DNA of 64,000 bases from DATCJA01 sp963814955. Its GTDB lineage: Bacteria; Acidobacteriota; Vicinamibacteria; Vicinamibacterales; UBA2999. The stretch is taken from contig CAWFEX010000002.1 of assembly GCA_963814955.1 (NCBI GenBank), positions 132,221 to 196,220 on the forward strand, given 5' to 3'. Positions 1-9,046 of the stretch are shown in pieces (positions within the stretch are counted from its first letter, which is position 1; each line of letters begins with the position of its first letter). Below the pieces are notes generated by a model. That model did not search any database. It saw only the letters and a list, made by a program, of their open reading frames with translations, and was not told the DNA's origin. A program made the translations under genes and the position numbers.

Positions 1-318
1 AGCCAGGTGTCCGGCCGCCTCACCAAGCCCCGCCGCGAGCGGGCCGTCGGCCACGATCGGACCGATACCGGGCATGACCAGCGCGATCGCAGCGATGAGG
101 TGGCCGCTCAGTTCGCCGAGACGCGATGCCGCGGCCGAGTCCTCGAGCTCCGTGCCCGGTGACGCACCGGACGCGCGGGCCACAACACCCTCTTCGTCGT
201 GCGACCGCGTGACGATCGATACGCGCTCGCGCGGCACCCCGAACGCGCGCAGCTCTCTCGCGGCGGCCGCCGCTGCGGCCGCATCCCCAAAGAGCGCCAT
301 AGCCACCGGGTGAGACAT
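1..318 (-). CDS. YflT/general-stress-17M-like protein, 5' part only
   Basis: The reading frame opens at an ATG (316-318) and stays open to the left edge, giving 106 residues without a stop. It starts MSHPVAMALFGDAAAAAA and continues with an alpha/beta segment (LRAFGVPRERVSIVTRS). A glycine/alanine/proline-rich hydrophobic stretch (LVMPGIGPIVADGPLAAGL) follows. An N-terminal nucleotide-binding-like fold followed by a 'PGIGP..A.GPLA' segment is the layout of the general stress protein 17M/YflT family. Members are stress-induced and have no established biochemical activity. The C-terminus lies outside the window. The family call rests on motif memory only. Confidence 0.5.
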   Translation of the reverse strand, partial: MSHPVAMALFGDAAAAAAAARELRAFGVPRERVSIVTRSHDEEGVVARASGASPGTELEDSAAASRLGELSGHLIAAIALVMPGIGPIVADGPLAAGLGEAAGHLA

Positions 319-441
319 CGAGCGGTAGCCTAATTCAAAACGCGAAATTCACGCATACGCATGGAACGAATAGTGTCCGTTTCCGTTTCGTCCTCCGGAT
401 TTCGCAATTCGCCTATGGCATCGCGCGCGTGCATCACTCTG

Positions 442-1314
442 TCAGTCCGTCATATAGCCGTCGCGCGCGCGTACGCGCAGCCCCGGCTTTTTCACGACCA
501 CTCGAATCGAGCGCCATTCACTCGCACCCGGAGTAATCGGCTCCATTGGCACATAGCCCAACAGGTATTGATAGCGCAGCTCTCGAGCGATGTCGGCCAG
601 AGTCTTTTCCAGCTCTCTGGGGTCGCGAAGCAGAAACGACCGGCCGCCGGTGAGCACCGCCAGCTCCGCAAGAAGCGGTGGGCGTGTTTTGCCGAACGCG
701 ATCGGATATACGAGGGCATGACTGCGGCGCGCGCGCTCGACCACGCTGGCCACGCTCGCCTTGCTATACCGATCGACTCCGTCGGAAAACAGCACGAGCG
801 CCTGGCGCCCGGCTTCCGGCTCGAGCCGGTCGAGCGCCGCGATGATGCCGTCGTGGAGCGCCGTCGTGCTCCAGGGATCGAGCGCGGCAACCGCACGCAC
901 TTGCTCGGCGCGATCCATCGCGAGCGGCGCGATGATGTCGGCCTCGTTGCTGATGGCCACCACCATGGCACGATCGCCGGGTTTGAGCGCGCGCAGAAAG
1001 GTTTGCGACGCCTGCTTCGCCAGGCGCAGCGGCTCGCCGGCCATGCTCCAACTCCGGTCCACGCCGAGCGCGACCGTCAACGGAAACTCGCCGGCCGTGA
1101 ACGCAGAGACGCCCTGCAGCTGGTTGTTCTCGTACACCTCGAAGTCTTCGCGCCGCAGCCCGGTAACCAGCTCGCCTTTGGCGTCGGTGACGGTGGCGTA
1201 GACCTCGACGAGCTGCACTCCCGACGAAAACTGGGCCAGCGGCGCTTCCTGTCGCGCGCCGAGGCCAGTTGCCGCGGCCATAACGAGCGCGAAGGGGACA
1301 ATCAGCTTTGTCAT
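442..1314 (-). CDS. VWFA-related (acidobacterial type) secreted protein
   Basis: The protein has about 290 residues. An N-terminal signal peptide (MTKLIVPFALVMAAATGLGA) sets the start at 1314 rather than at the more upstream ATG. An N-terminal beta segment (VEVYATVTDAKGELVTGL, LRREDFEVYENN) precedes a von Willebrand factor A domain. The VWA domain shows a degenerate MIDAS (DRSWSMAG in place of DxSxS; the motif reads D-R-S-W-S), then TTALHDGI and LVLFSDGVDR. This layout matches the VWFA-related domain seen mostly in Acidobacteriota. The likely role is extracytoplasmic protein binding; no substrate can be inferred. It is divergent from tatA across a 108-bp gap that must hold both promoters. Confidence 0.85.
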   Translation of the reverse strand: MTKLIVPFALVMAAATGLGARQEAPLAQFSSGVQLVEVYATVTDAKGELVTGLRREDFEVYENNQLQGVSAFTAGEFPLTVALGVDRSWSMAGEPLRLAKQASQTFLRALKPGDRAMVVAISNEADIIAPLAMDRAEQVRAVAALDPWSTTALHDGIIAALDRLEPEAGRQALVLFSDGVDRYSKASVASVVERARRSHALVYPIAFGKTRPPLLAELAVLTGGRSFLLRDPRELEKTLADIARELRYQYLLGYVPMEPITPGASEWRSIRVVVKKPGLRVRARDGYMTD

Positions 1315-1422
1315 GGCGTCCTCTGGAGCAGGCTGTTCAAAAGCCGTTCCGCGGCGACTCCCATGGTACAATCGCTGCAGCTCGTTCACCGGCTGGCAAC
1401 CTGTACCTTTTTACGGAGAAAT

Positions 1423-1575
1423 ATGGGCCGTTTAGGCATTCCGGAGCTCTTGATCATTCTGACGATCATCGTTCTGATCTTCGGCGCCAACCGTCTCCCT
1501 GAAATAGGCCGGGGGATAGGCAAGGGCATCAAGAACTTCAAGGACTCGATAAAAGAGGGGCCGGAAAAATCCTAG
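1423..1575 (+). CDS. tatA: Sec-independent translocase subunit TatA/TatE
   Basis: The 50-residue protein begins MGRLGIPELLIILTIIVLIF. It has one N-terminal transmembrane helix, the hinge FGANRLPEIGRGIGKGIKNF with the conserved FG pair, and a short charged amphipathic tail. A Shine-Dalgarno-like ACGGAG lies about 5 bases upstream of the ATG. TatA oligomers form the pore for folded proteins carrying twin-arginine signals. Two such proteins occur in this window, the TPP enzyme at 38.5 kb and the hydrolase at 57.3 kb. The tail is shorter than in enterobacterial TatA, as is common outside Proteobacteria. No tatC is nearby. The gene is followed closely by the convergent rnr. Confidence 0.93.
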   Translation: MGRLGIPELLIILTIIVLIFGANRLPEIGRGIGKGIKNFKDSIKEGPEKS

Positions 1576-1587
1576 ACCGCGACGTTC

Positions 1588-3981
1588 TCATCTGCGGCGT
1601 CGCCGCCCTTCCTTCCGCGCATTGCGCACACGGCGTCCTGGCCGTTGCGCCCGCCGCCGCTCGCGCTTTGGCTTCACCTTGCTCCGGATCGTCCCGCGTG
1701 GCCGCTCGTCGCGCCTGACCGATTCGAGGATTTCCACAAGACCAAGATCGAGTTGTCGCCGCTCCATGTCGACACGGACGACCTGGACGAGCACCTTGTC
1801 TCCAAGCCGATACACGCGTTTCGTGTTCTCACCGCGAAGCATGTGCTGCTGCTCGACGAATCGGTAATAGTCATCCGCCATGCTGGAAATGTGCACGAGC
1901 CCTTCTACGAAATGTTCGATCAACTCGATGAACAGACCGTACGGAGCCACGCCGGTGATGTAACCATGGAATTCATCGCCGACCTTGTCGGCCATGAAGC
2001 GCACCTTCTTCCACTGCAGGAGCTCGCGCTCCGCTTCGTCGGCTCGACGCTCACGCTCGGACGTGTGGCGCGCAACTTCCGGTAGCTCCTCCGCCAGTTC
2101 CAGCCGGCTGTCATCGGTGATCCCGACTTTCCGCGCCTGCCGAAGCATCCGGTGCACGACGAGGTCCGGATATCGGCGAATCGGCGACGTGAAGTGCGTG
2201 TAATACTCCGCCGCCAGACCGAAATGCCCGAGAGGTGAGGCATCGTATCGGGCCTTCTGCATGGCCCGAAGCATCAGGGCCGCGATAGGACGCTCGACCG
2301 GCTCGCCGCGGATGCGGTCGACAAGCTTCTGAAAGTGCTTCGGCCGCAATGCGTGCCCATGAGCACCCAGACTGTAGCCAAGCGTGCTGATGAACGCCTC
2401 GAAGTCCTCGACCTTCTGCTGGTCCGGCTGCTCGTGTACTCGGTGCAGTGCCGGCGTATCTTCCGCAACAAGATGCGACGCCACCGTTTCGTTGGCGAGA
2501 AGCATGAATTCTTCGATGATCCGGTGCGCGACGTTGCGTTCCGAAGGAATGATGGCCTCGATCTCTCCGAGTTCGGAGAGCACGACCTCGGTTTCGGGCA
2601 GGTCGAAGTCGATTGACCCGCGCCGGCGCCGCCGTGCGTTCAGTATCTCGAACAGCTCCCGCATCAACTCGAACATCGGCACGAGATCGACGTATCGCGT
2701 CGTCGTCGTTTCGTCGCGATCGGTGAGGATCGCGTTGACGTCCGTATACGTCATCCGCGCATCGCTGTTGATCACTCCGTCGTGGATCTCGTAGCGCACG
2801 ACGTTGCCGTGCCGGTCGATTTCCATCACACACGACTGCACCAGGCGATCGACATTCGGGTTCAGGCTGCACAGTCCGGTCGCGAGCTCCGCCGGAAACA
2901 TGTGCACGGCGCGCTCTGGAAAATAGACGGACGTCCCGCGCTCGTACGCTTCCTCGTCGAGCGCGCTGCCCTCCTGAACATAGTGCGAGACGTCAGCAAT
3001 GTGCACTCCGAGCCAGTAGTGGCCGCTCGCCAGTCGCTCAATCGTGATCGCGTCGTCGAAGTCACGCGCGTGTTCGCCATCGATCGTGACGGTTGGCACC
3101 GCACGAAAATCGGTCCGCGGGCGGATGTCGCGATCTTTGACGGCAGTTCCGAGTCGCGTCGCTTCTTCGACAGATTCCTCCGAATGCGCATCGGGAATCT
3201 GATGCTTGCGAATGATGATCTGGGTGTCGACACCGGGCTCATCGACGCGTCCGAGCACTTCGACGATGCGGCCCAGCGGGCCGCGTGTGGCCGTCGGCCA
3301 CTTCGTGATCTCCACGAGCACCATGTCGCCGGGCTCAGCCGACGACCATTCGCCTGTCGGGACGTGGATGTCAGACAGCACGCGCCGGTCGAACGGAACG
3401 ACGTAGCCCAGCCTCGCGCTATCGACTTCAAAGCGTCCGACGACGGTCTCCAGGCCTCGCTGCAGAATCCGGATGACGCGACCCTCGATGCCGCGCTCGG
3501 TGTGTCGCTCGATCCGCGCCACGACACGATCGCCGTGCATGGCGTCCATCATGTTTCCCGCCGCGATGTACAAGTCTGGCGCCGGCTGCGCGATCTTCGA
3601 TTCGCGCGGACCCCGGCTTGCGTGCGCAGGGCGCGTGACGCGCAGCGGACCCGTCACACCCCTGTTTCGAGCGCTGGGGTCGACATTTCCCTCGGGCCTG
3701 CGAGACGACCTGTCACCCGTGACGTCATCCGGCACGACGAATCCGAAGCCCGCGGGATTGGTCTTCAGACGTCCCACGACGAGATCCATCTTCTCCGCCA
3801 ACCCGAATCGGTTGCCTCGAATCTGCAGGAGAACGCCGTCGTTGACCAGTGACTTCAGATGCCGTTTGAACGCGTGGCGTTCGTCGCGTGGCACGCGAAG
3901 CAGCTGCGCGAGCTCGCGCGCGCTGGCCGGATGATGAACCTTGTCGCGGATCAATTTGAGAATGTCGTCGCGGGAATGCAT
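1588..3981 (-). CDS. rnr: Ribonuclease R
   Basis: The protein is a 3'-5' exoribonuclease of the RNase II/R family with about 797 residues from the ATG at 3981. Upstream codons come from a heptamer repeat and are unlikely to be coding. Order: winged helix (about residues 1-65), cold-shock domains, RNB catalytic domain with the acidic cluster ARDFDDAITIERL, then an S1 domain (GYITGVAPYGLFIELIEH). The C-terminal tail is very basic (KRERRRAQRPGRR and RRRRR). Residues about 87-134 are an Arg/Pro/Gly-rich insert between VVPD and PDLYIAAGN, where other RNase R proteins run straight through. It probably degrades structured RNA in the cytoplasm. It converges with tatA. Confidence 0.95.
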   Translation of the reverse strand: MHSRDDILKLIRDKVHHPASARELAQLLRVPRDERHAFKRHLKSLVNDGVLLQIRGNRFGLAEKMDLVVGRLKTNPAGFGFVVPDDVTGDRSSRRPEGNVDPSARNRGVTGPLRVTRPAHASRGPRESKIAQPAPDLYIAAGNMMDAMHGDRVVARIERHTERGIEGRVIRILQRGLETVVGRFEVDSARLGYVVPFDRRVLSDIHVPTGEWSSAEPGDMVLVEITKWPTATRGPLGRIVEVLGRVDEPGVDTQIIIRKHQIPDAHSEESVEEATRLGTAVKDRDIRPRTDFRAVPTVTIDGEHARDFDDAITIERLASGHYWLGVHIADVSHYVQEGSALDEEAYERGTSVYFPERAVHMFPAELATGLCSLNPNVDRLVQSCVMEIDRHGNVVRYEIHDGVINSDARMTYTDVNAILTDRDETTTTRYVDLVPMFELMRELFEILNARRRRRGSIDFDLPETEVVLSELGEIEAIIPSERNVAHRIIEEFMLLANETVASHLVAEDTPALHRVHEQPDQQKVEDFEAFISTLGYSLGAHGHALRPKHFQKLVDRIRGEPVERPIAALMLRAMQKARYDASPLGHFGLAAEYYTHFTSPIRRYPDLVVHRMLRQARKVGITDDSRLELAEELPEVARHTSERERRADEAERELLQWKKVRFMADKVGDEFHGYITGVAPYGLFIELIEHFVEGLVHISSMADDYYRFVEQQHMLRGENTKRVYRLGDKVLVQVVRVDMERRQLDLGLVEILESVRRDERPRGTIRSKVKPKRERRRAQRPGRRVRNARKEGRRRRR
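3580..3723 (-). repeat. In-frame insert within rnr
   Basis: About 144 bp encode an extra segment rich in R, P, G and S that interrupts the first cold-shock domain of RNase R. The DNA contains GTCAC/GTGAC words at both ends (CCGTCACACCCC and CTGTCACCCGTGACGTC), so it could be a mobile palindromic repeat fixed in frame. No second copy was found in this window. Confidence 0.35.
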
Positions 3982-3984
3982 GCG

Positions 3985-4029
3985 TAGTCGGTAGTTGGTA
4001 GTCGGTAGTCGGTAGTTAGTAGTCGGTAG
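3985..4029. repeat. Heptamer tandem repeat, TAGTCGG type
   Basis: Six to seven degenerate 7-bp units (TAGTCGG, TAGTTGG, TAGTTAG, TAGCGAG) sit immediately upstream of the rnr start codon, with two bases between the array and the ATG. The same unit recurs at 21.15, 21.85 and 38.3 kb. Confidence 0.9.
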
Positions 4030-4079
4030 CGAGTGCGTAGCGCGCACGCTTCAGAGTGCGCGTCGCGCCGGGCGCCTTG

Positions 4080-5381
4080 TCACCCCACCAGTATGACTTG
4101 CAGATCTCCGACGTTCGTGCCGGACGGACCCGTGCGGATCAGATCGCCAAGCTCATCGAAGAAGACGTAGCTGTTGTGCTCCTCCAGATACCGCTCCGGT
4201 GGACCCACATCGGCTGCCTCTGCCCTCGCGAGCGTCGTGCTGTCGACAATCGCGCCGGCCGCATCGGTCGGGCCATCGATGCCGTCGGTGCCGACGCTCG
4301 CCGCCACCACCTCCGATCCAATCGTGTCGAGATTGCGCGCCATTGCCAGCGCGCATTCCTGGTTGCGGCCGCCCTTGCCGGAGCCGGTTGTGCGCACGGT
4401 CGTTTCGCCTGCCGCAACGATGCACAGCCGCGATCGCGGGTGGGCCTTGACGATCTGCGCGGCGGTCCGGAGCAGGTGGTCACCTGCGTTGCGCGCCTCG
4501 CCGATCACGGGACGCTCGACCACGTGCACCACATAGCCAAGCGATGCTGCGGCGGCGCGCGCGCCCTCGACGGCCGTCCAGCCTCCGCCTATGACGCGGG
4601 CGATCGAGCGCGCCAGGCGCGGGTCGCCCGGCTTCGGTGTCTCGGCGACATCACCCGCTGCCCCGCGCGTCAAACGATCCACGACGGAGGCCGGGTAGTT
4701 CTCACGCCCGCCATGCCTGTCGAGAACCGCCAGCGCCTCTCGGAACGTGGTCGCGTCGGACACCGTGGGCCCGGACCCGATTGACGACAGGTCATCGCCA
4801 ACGACGTCGGACAAGGCCAGCGTCAGCGTCATTCCTGCGTTTGCGGCCGCGAGCCATCCTCCCTTGATCGCCGACAGGTGCTTGCGCACCGTATTCAGGT
4901 CGTGAATCTCGGCACCAAGCTCCAGCAACTTTTTCGATGTTTGCTGCTTGTCTTCGAGTGGCAGCCCGTTGGCTGGGAGTGCCATGATCGAAGAGGCACC
5001 ACCCGACAGGAAGACCAGGAGCAGATCGCGCTCATCTGCTGCGCGCGCCAGGTGGAGGACATCGCGAGCCGCTGAGAGGCTCCGCTCGTCCGGAACCGGA
5101 TGGCTGGTCGTGTGCCACCGGGTCCCCGGAGGCAGATTTCCGCTCCTGTCAGCCGCGGCGCCGACCAGTTGGCGCAACGGCACCGGCGCCGCCGCGGCTC
5201 CCGCCGCAAGCATCGATGCGGCGGCCTTGCCAACCGCGACAACATCGACCGACCGCGCCGCGTGTAACGCTGTCGTCACGTCGGCCGCGGCGAGAGCGCT
5301 GCGCAGGAGCGACCCGGCATCGACTGCTGCGAGGGCAGCGTGCACGACGACCAGCAGATCGTTCCGAAGAGAACTTAACAA
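4080..5381 (-). CDS. Glycerate 2-kinase, MOFRL family
   Basis: The 433-residue protein belongs to the DUF4147/MOFRL glycerate kinase family (GckA, also annotated TtuD), which phosphorylates D-glycerate to 2-phosphoglycerate with ATP. Family features seen are an N-terminal alpha/beta domain with VDVVAVGKAAASML, the glycine loop FLSGGASSIMALP, LSDVVGDDLSSIGSGPT, and the C-terminal MOFRL motifs GSGKGGRNQECAL, VGTDGIDGPTDAAGA and TGPSGTNVGDLQV. The first possible start is TTG at 5381. A GTG a dozen codons in is an alternative. It would feed glycerate from photorespiration-like or serine/glyoxylate metabolism into lower glycolysis. The neighbours do not refine this role. Confidence 0.92.
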   Translation of the reverse strand: MLSSLRNDLLVVVHAALAAVDAGSLLRSALAAADVTTALHAARSVDVVAVGKAAASMLAAGAAAAPVPLRQLVGAAADRSGNLPPGTRWHTTSHPVPDERSLSAARDVLHLARAADERDLLLVFLSGGASSIMALPANGLPLEDKQQTSKKLLELGAEIHDLNTVRKHLSAIKGGWLAAANAGMTLTLALSDVVGDDLSSIGSGPTVSDATTFREALAVLDRHGGRENYPASVVDRLTRGAAGDVAETPKPGDPRLARSIARVIGGGWTAVEGARAAAASLGYVVHVVERPVIGEARNAGDHLLRTAAQIVKAHPRSRLCIVAAGETTVRTTGSGKGGRNQECALAMARNLDTIGSEVVAASVGTDGIDGPTDAAGAIVDSTTLARAEAADVGPPERYLEEHNSYVFFDELGDLIRTGPSGTNVGDLQVILVG

Positions 5382-5405
5382 GATATCGGCGAAATCTACG
5401 AATTG

Positions 5406-5437
5406 ACGGATTTACGGATTTACGGATTTACGGATTT
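5406..5437. repeat. Octamer tandem repeat ACGGATTT x4
   Basis: Four perfect tandem copies of ACGGATTT lie 25 bases upstream of the glycerate kinase start. The gap between the kinase and the next gene (5382-5518) is otherwise AT-richer than its surroundings and holds no gene that can be supported. Confidence 0.95.
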
Positions 5438-5518
5438 AAGAAATGTAACGCCTTACGAATCGTTCGTACACAACTCTCGACGCGTAAATACGTCGATCCG
5501 TTAATTCGTAAATGAGTA

Positions 5519-5830
5519 TCAGTGAGTGTGTCGGGGATCGGACCAGGCTGAGGGGCGGGCAACGGTGTCGAACTGCTGAAGGAGGCGGCTGACTACTTGA
5601 TCGGCGTCAGCGGTGGCGCACAAGCTGTCGAGCTGTGCCAGCACTTTCGTGAGTGCCTGCTGGACTTCGCTGATCGCGCGGTCCGAGTAATACTCGCGCT
5701 GCGCGTCCAGGCAGCGCTGGCATTTGATGAACTCTTCCCGATAAAAGTTTGACAGGGAGTAAAAGACCGACTCTGGCTGGGGACGAGAATCGGTCAGGAA
5801 ACGCGCAACCCGGTTCCGTGGCACCGCCAT
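5519..5830 (-). CDS. Hypothetical 103-residue protein
   Basis: The family was not recognised. The protein starts MAVPRNRVARFLTDSRPQPE and carries one CxxC (KCQRCLDAQREYY) around residue 38. A largely helical, glutamine-rich segment follows (ISEVQQALTKVLAQLDSL), ending PSAWSDPRHTH. There is no signal peptide or membrane segment, so it is probably cytoplasmic. It lies alone between the ftsEX pair and the glycerate kinase, in the same orientation, with about 75 bp separating it from ftsX. Composition is typical of a real protein. A single CxxC is not enough to claim metal binding. Confidence 0.6.
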   Translation of the reverse strand: MAVPRNRVARFLTDSRPQPESVFYSLSNFYREEFIKCQRCLDAQREYYSDRAISEVQQALTKVLAQLDSLCATADADQVVSRLLQQFDTVARPSAWSDPRHTH

Positions 5831-5907
5831 GAATTGATTTCCTTTTCAGTGTAGATCAGCGCCCCGGTTTCCTGTCAACGCACACCGGACACCGCGTCAA
5901 CCGGGTT

Positions 5908-6795
5908 CTAAATCGCGTGCCGGGAAGCCGCAAAGCCCCCCAGGCCGCCCACCGCCATGCCGCCGGCTACCAGGGCCGCGCACAGTCGGGGCGGCAGGAA
6001 CTGGAGCGAGCTGCCCTCGAGGATTACGCTTAATTCGTCCGCCCACCAGCCACTGGCGACAGCCAAGCCCATCCATAACAACGCGAGCGCCACGAGGGCG
6101 CCGAAGCCCCCCTGCATTACCCCCTCTGCGATGAATGGCCCCCGGATGAAGCCGAGCGGGGAACCCACCAGCTGCATGATCTCGAGCTCGCCCCGGCGCG
6201 CGTTCAGTCCCAGCCTGACGACGCTCGCCACGGTGACCGCGGCGGCGAGGGCCATGACGACCGCCAGCCCGAATCCCACCCCTCTCACCGCGGACAAGCC
6301 CGACGCAAGCCGGGCGAGCCATTCGCGGTCGTACCGCACATCGGCGACGCCCGGCAACGCCGACACGCGGCGGACCAGGGCATCGGCGCGCCCATCTTCC
6401 TGCGCGTCAGAACGGACACGGACTTCCAGCGACGCGGGAAACGGATTGTCGTCGAAGTCGTTCGTGAGTGAGGCCAGCTCGGCAAACTCGCGGCGAAATC
6501 GCCCGAGGGCATCCGCTTTAGACACGTACTGACGATCGGTGACGAGACCGCTTCGATCGATCACCGCCTCGATGGCTCCACGCTGTTCCGATGACGCATC
6601 GTCGCGCAGGTATACGGAAAACTCCGCAGCCGAAGACCACTGTGCCAGCACGCGCTCGACATTCCACGTTGTCAGAAGCAGCGCGCCGAGCACGATCATG
6701 GCCAGGGCGATTGCCAGGATGGCGAACGCGCCTGACCCCCGGCTGTGCCACAAACTCGACCATCCCTGGCGAAGCGCATAGTCCAGCGCCCTCAT
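5908..6795 (-). CDS. ftsX: Cell division protein FtsX
   Basis: The 295-residue inner-membrane protein starts MRALDYALRQGWSSLWHSRG, with a first transmembrane helix (AFAILAIALAMIVLGALLL). A periplasmic domain follows (about residues 45-165, VYLRDDASSEQRGAIEAVI ... LEVRVRSDAQEDG). Three C-terminal membrane helices begin near GFGLAVVMALAAAVTVASV. With FtsE it forms the ABC-type complex that transmits divisome state to periplasmic amidases or endopeptidases. Its ATG overlaps the ftsE stop codon by 4 bp, so the two are translationally coupled. The order ftsE-ftsX is the usual one. Confidence 0.94.
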   Translation of the reverse strand: MRALDYALRQGWSSLWHSRGSGAFAILAIALAMIVLGALLLTTWNVERVLAQWSSAAEFSVYLRDDASSEQRGAIEAVIDRSGLVTDRQYVSKADALGRFRREFAELASLTNDFDDNPFPASLEVRVRSDAQEDGRADALVRRVSALPGVADVRYDREWLARLASGLSAVRGVGFGLAVVMALAAAVTVASVVRLGLNARRGELEIMQLVGSPLGFIRGPFIAEGVMQGGFGALVALALLWMGLAVASGWWADELSVILEGSSLQFLPPRLCAALVAGGMAVGGLGGFAASRHAI

Positions 6796-7451
6796 GCGAC
6801 CTCCACGACCCTGCCCTGCTCGAGCGTAATCGTACGGCGCCCCACGAGCCGAATCAGCTCCCGGTCGTGTGTCGCCACGAGCACCGTCGTCCCGCCCGCA
6901 TTGATTTCGCGCAGCAGATTCATGATTTCGAGCGAAAGATCAGGATCGAGGTTGCCGGTGGGTTCATCGGCGAGCAGAAGGGTAGGATCGCCTGCCACCG
7001 CGCGCGCGATGGCGACACGCTGCTGCTCACCGCCCGATAGATCATGAGGATAGGCGTTCATCCGATGCTGGAGGCCAACCCATTTCAGCACCTGAAATGC
7101 CTTGCGTCGCTGCTGCGCATGTGGAACGCCAAGCACTTCGGGTACGAACGAAATGTTCTCGAGGACAGTACGCGTCGGAATGAGTTTGAAATCCTGGAAG
7201 ACGAAACCGATGCCGCGGCGGTAGTCCTGAATCTCGCGTCGCGACAATCTGGACAAGTCGTGTCCGTTGACAATGAGGCTGCCTTCGCTCGGACGGTCCT
7301 GCAGCAAGAGCAGGCGAAGAAAGGTTGATTTGCCCGCACCGCTCGGGCCCGTCAGGAAGACGAACTCACCTGTGCCAACGGTGATGGTGAGATCGCGCAG
7401 CGCGTACAAACCGCGGCTGTATAACTTCGAGAGGTGATGCGTCTCGATCAC
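6792..7451 (-). CDS. ftsE: Cell division ATP-binding protein FtsE
   Basis: This 219-residue ABC ATPase has Walker A GPSGAGKSTFLRLL, Q-loop region FVFQDFKLIPTRTV, signature LSGGEQQRVAIARA, Walker B LLLADEPTG and H-loop VATHDRELI. FKLIPTRTV.EN is typical of FtsE rather than of lipoprotein-release ATPases. It overlaps ftsX by 4 bp downstream. The 140 bp upstream contain a heptamer repeat and must hold the promoter. It acts at the cytoplasmic face of the division site. Confidence 0.95.
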   Translation of the reverse strand: MIETHHLSKLYSRGLYALRDLTITVGTGEFVFLTGPSGAGKSTFLRLLLLQDRPSEGSLIVNGHDLSRLSRREIQDYRRGIGFVFQDFKLIPTRTVLENISFVPEVLGVPHAQQRRKAFQVLKWVGLQHRMNAYPHDLSGGEQQRVAIARAVAGDPTLLLADEPTGNLDPDLSLEIMNLLREINAGGTTVLVATHDRELIRLVGRRTITLEQGRVVEVA

Positions 7452-7500
7452 GCTGCCTGTGCACTCGGGCTACGCTGTCGTTGGATAAGGTCAGTATACC

Positions 7501-7540
7501 GTTCCAGGTTCAGCGTTCCAAGTTCCAAGTTTCAAATTCC
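7501..7540. repeat. Heptamer tandem repeat, CAAGTTC type
   Basis: Five to six degenerate 7-bp units (CAGGTTC, AGCGTTC, CAAGTTC, CAAGTTT, CAAATTC) lie between ftsE and gatB. The period matches other heptamer arrays in the window but the motif is different. Confidence 0.85.
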
Positions 7541-7592
7541 GGTGCTGAGCTCGTGGCGTGGTTCGGGGGAACCCGAGCTTAACTGTCCGAGC

Positions 7593-9042
7593 TTAACTGT
7601 CCAGCTCTCGCTTCAGGAGCTGGTTGGCCAGCTTGGGATTCGCCTTCCCGCCGCTACCCTTCATGACCTGGCCAACGAGAAAGCCAAATGTCGCGTTCTT
7701 CCCTGCACGGTACTGCGCTACCGCGTCGCCGTGCCGGGCGATGACGTCCTGAATCAGCGCCACGAGCGCCGACTCGTCATCGATCTGCGCCAGCCCGTCG
7801 GCCGCCACGATGTCGTCGGCCGATCGTCCTGAGTCGTACATTTTCGCGAACACGTCCTTGGCGACGGAACTGCTGATTGCGCCTTTGTCCACGAGGCGAA
7901 TCAAGCCGGCGAGCGCCTGGGGCGCAAGGCGCACTTCGTTGATGCCGGTGCCGCGGTCCTTCAACGTTCGCAGCAGCTCGCCCATGACCCAGTTGCTGGC
8001 GGCTTTTGGATTCCCTGCGTCGCCGGCCACCCGTTCGAAGTAATCGGCCAGCGCGGCCGACTGAGTGAGCACGCCCGCGTCGTACTCCGGCAAACCGTAC
8101 GCAGCGACGAATCGCTGCCGGCGCGCCTCAATCAGCTCGGGCAGCGTCTGTGTGTACTGTTTCTATTCGAGCGGCATCAACAACGAGCGGCAACAGATCC
8201 GGCTCTGGAAAGTACCGGTAATCGTGCGCCTCCTCTTTGCTGCGCATCGAGAACGTACGGCCGGCCGCTGAATCGAACAGACGCGTTTCCTGCACGACGC
8301 GGCCACCGCTCCGGAGCACGTCGATCTGCCGCTCTATCTCGTATTCGAGCGCCTTTTGAATGTAGCGGAAGGAGTTGACGTTCTTTACTTCCGTCTTGAC
8401 GCCCAACGCGGCCTGACCGGCGGGCCGAACCGACACGTTGCCGTCGCACCGCAGACTTCCCTCCTCCATGTTGCCATCGTTGACGCCGATCCACACGAGG
8501 ATGTCGCGAAGCCGTTCGAAGAATTCGGAGGCTTCCGCCGCCGATCGCATGTCGGGTTCCGTGACGATTTCGATCAGCGGGACGCCGCTGCGGTTGTAAT
8601 CGACGTAGGTGCGGCGATCCGAATCGGGAAAACCTTCGTGGAGTGATTTGCCGGCGTCCTCCTCGAGGTGAATTCTGGTGAGGCCGATGCGCCGCCGTCC
8701 GCCTGCGGTGATGTCGAGCGACCCGCGCAGTGCGAGCGGGCGTTCGTACTGTGAGATCTGATACCCCTTGGGAAGATCGGGATAGAAGTAGTTCTTTCTC
8801 GCGAAGATCGAGACTGGCTGCACATCGCAGCCGAGAGCGAGAGCGGCCTTGATGGCGTAGTCGACCGCCGCGCGATTGAGAACGGGAAGCGCACCGGGAA
8901 GGCCGAGGCAGACCGGGCAGACCTGCGTGTTGGGCGGGGCGCCGAAGGCCGTGCTGCACCCGCAAAAGATCTTCGTCCGCGTCTGCAGCTGCGCGTGAAT
9001 CTCGAGGCCGATGACCGGCTCGTACTGAATACTGTCGTTCAC
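7593..9042 (-). CDS. gatB: Asp-tRNA(Asn)/Glu-tRNA(Gln) amidotransferase subunit B (frameshifted)
   Basis: The start is a GTG at 9042 (VNDSIQYEPVIGLEIHAQL), four bases after the pckA stop. Family motifs follow in order: zinc-site cysteines (FCGCSTAFG, CPVCLGLPG), FYPDLPKGYQISQY, TRIHLEEDAGK, DYNRSGVPLIEIVTEPD and HDYRYFPEPDLLPL. The frame then breaks near 8155. The remaining part (LPEYDAGVLTQSAALADYF to the YqeY-like tail FLVGQVMKGSGGKANPKL) continues in the +1 frame to 7593. Joined length, about 482 residues, is normal for GatB. GatB selects and activates misacylated tRNA for GatCAB. gatC and gatA are not in the window. The break is probably a sequence error, since both halves are fully conserved. 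Confidence 0.9.
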
Positions 9043-9046
9043 GCTT

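Noticed and set aside
2782..3852. Long open frame antisense to rnr
   Set aside because: It lies wholly opposite a conserved RNase R gene, and its translation shows no family features.
7593..9042. Programmed frameshift in gatB
   Set aside because: No slippery heptamer or stimulatory structure was apparent, and many unrelated genes show the same kind of break.
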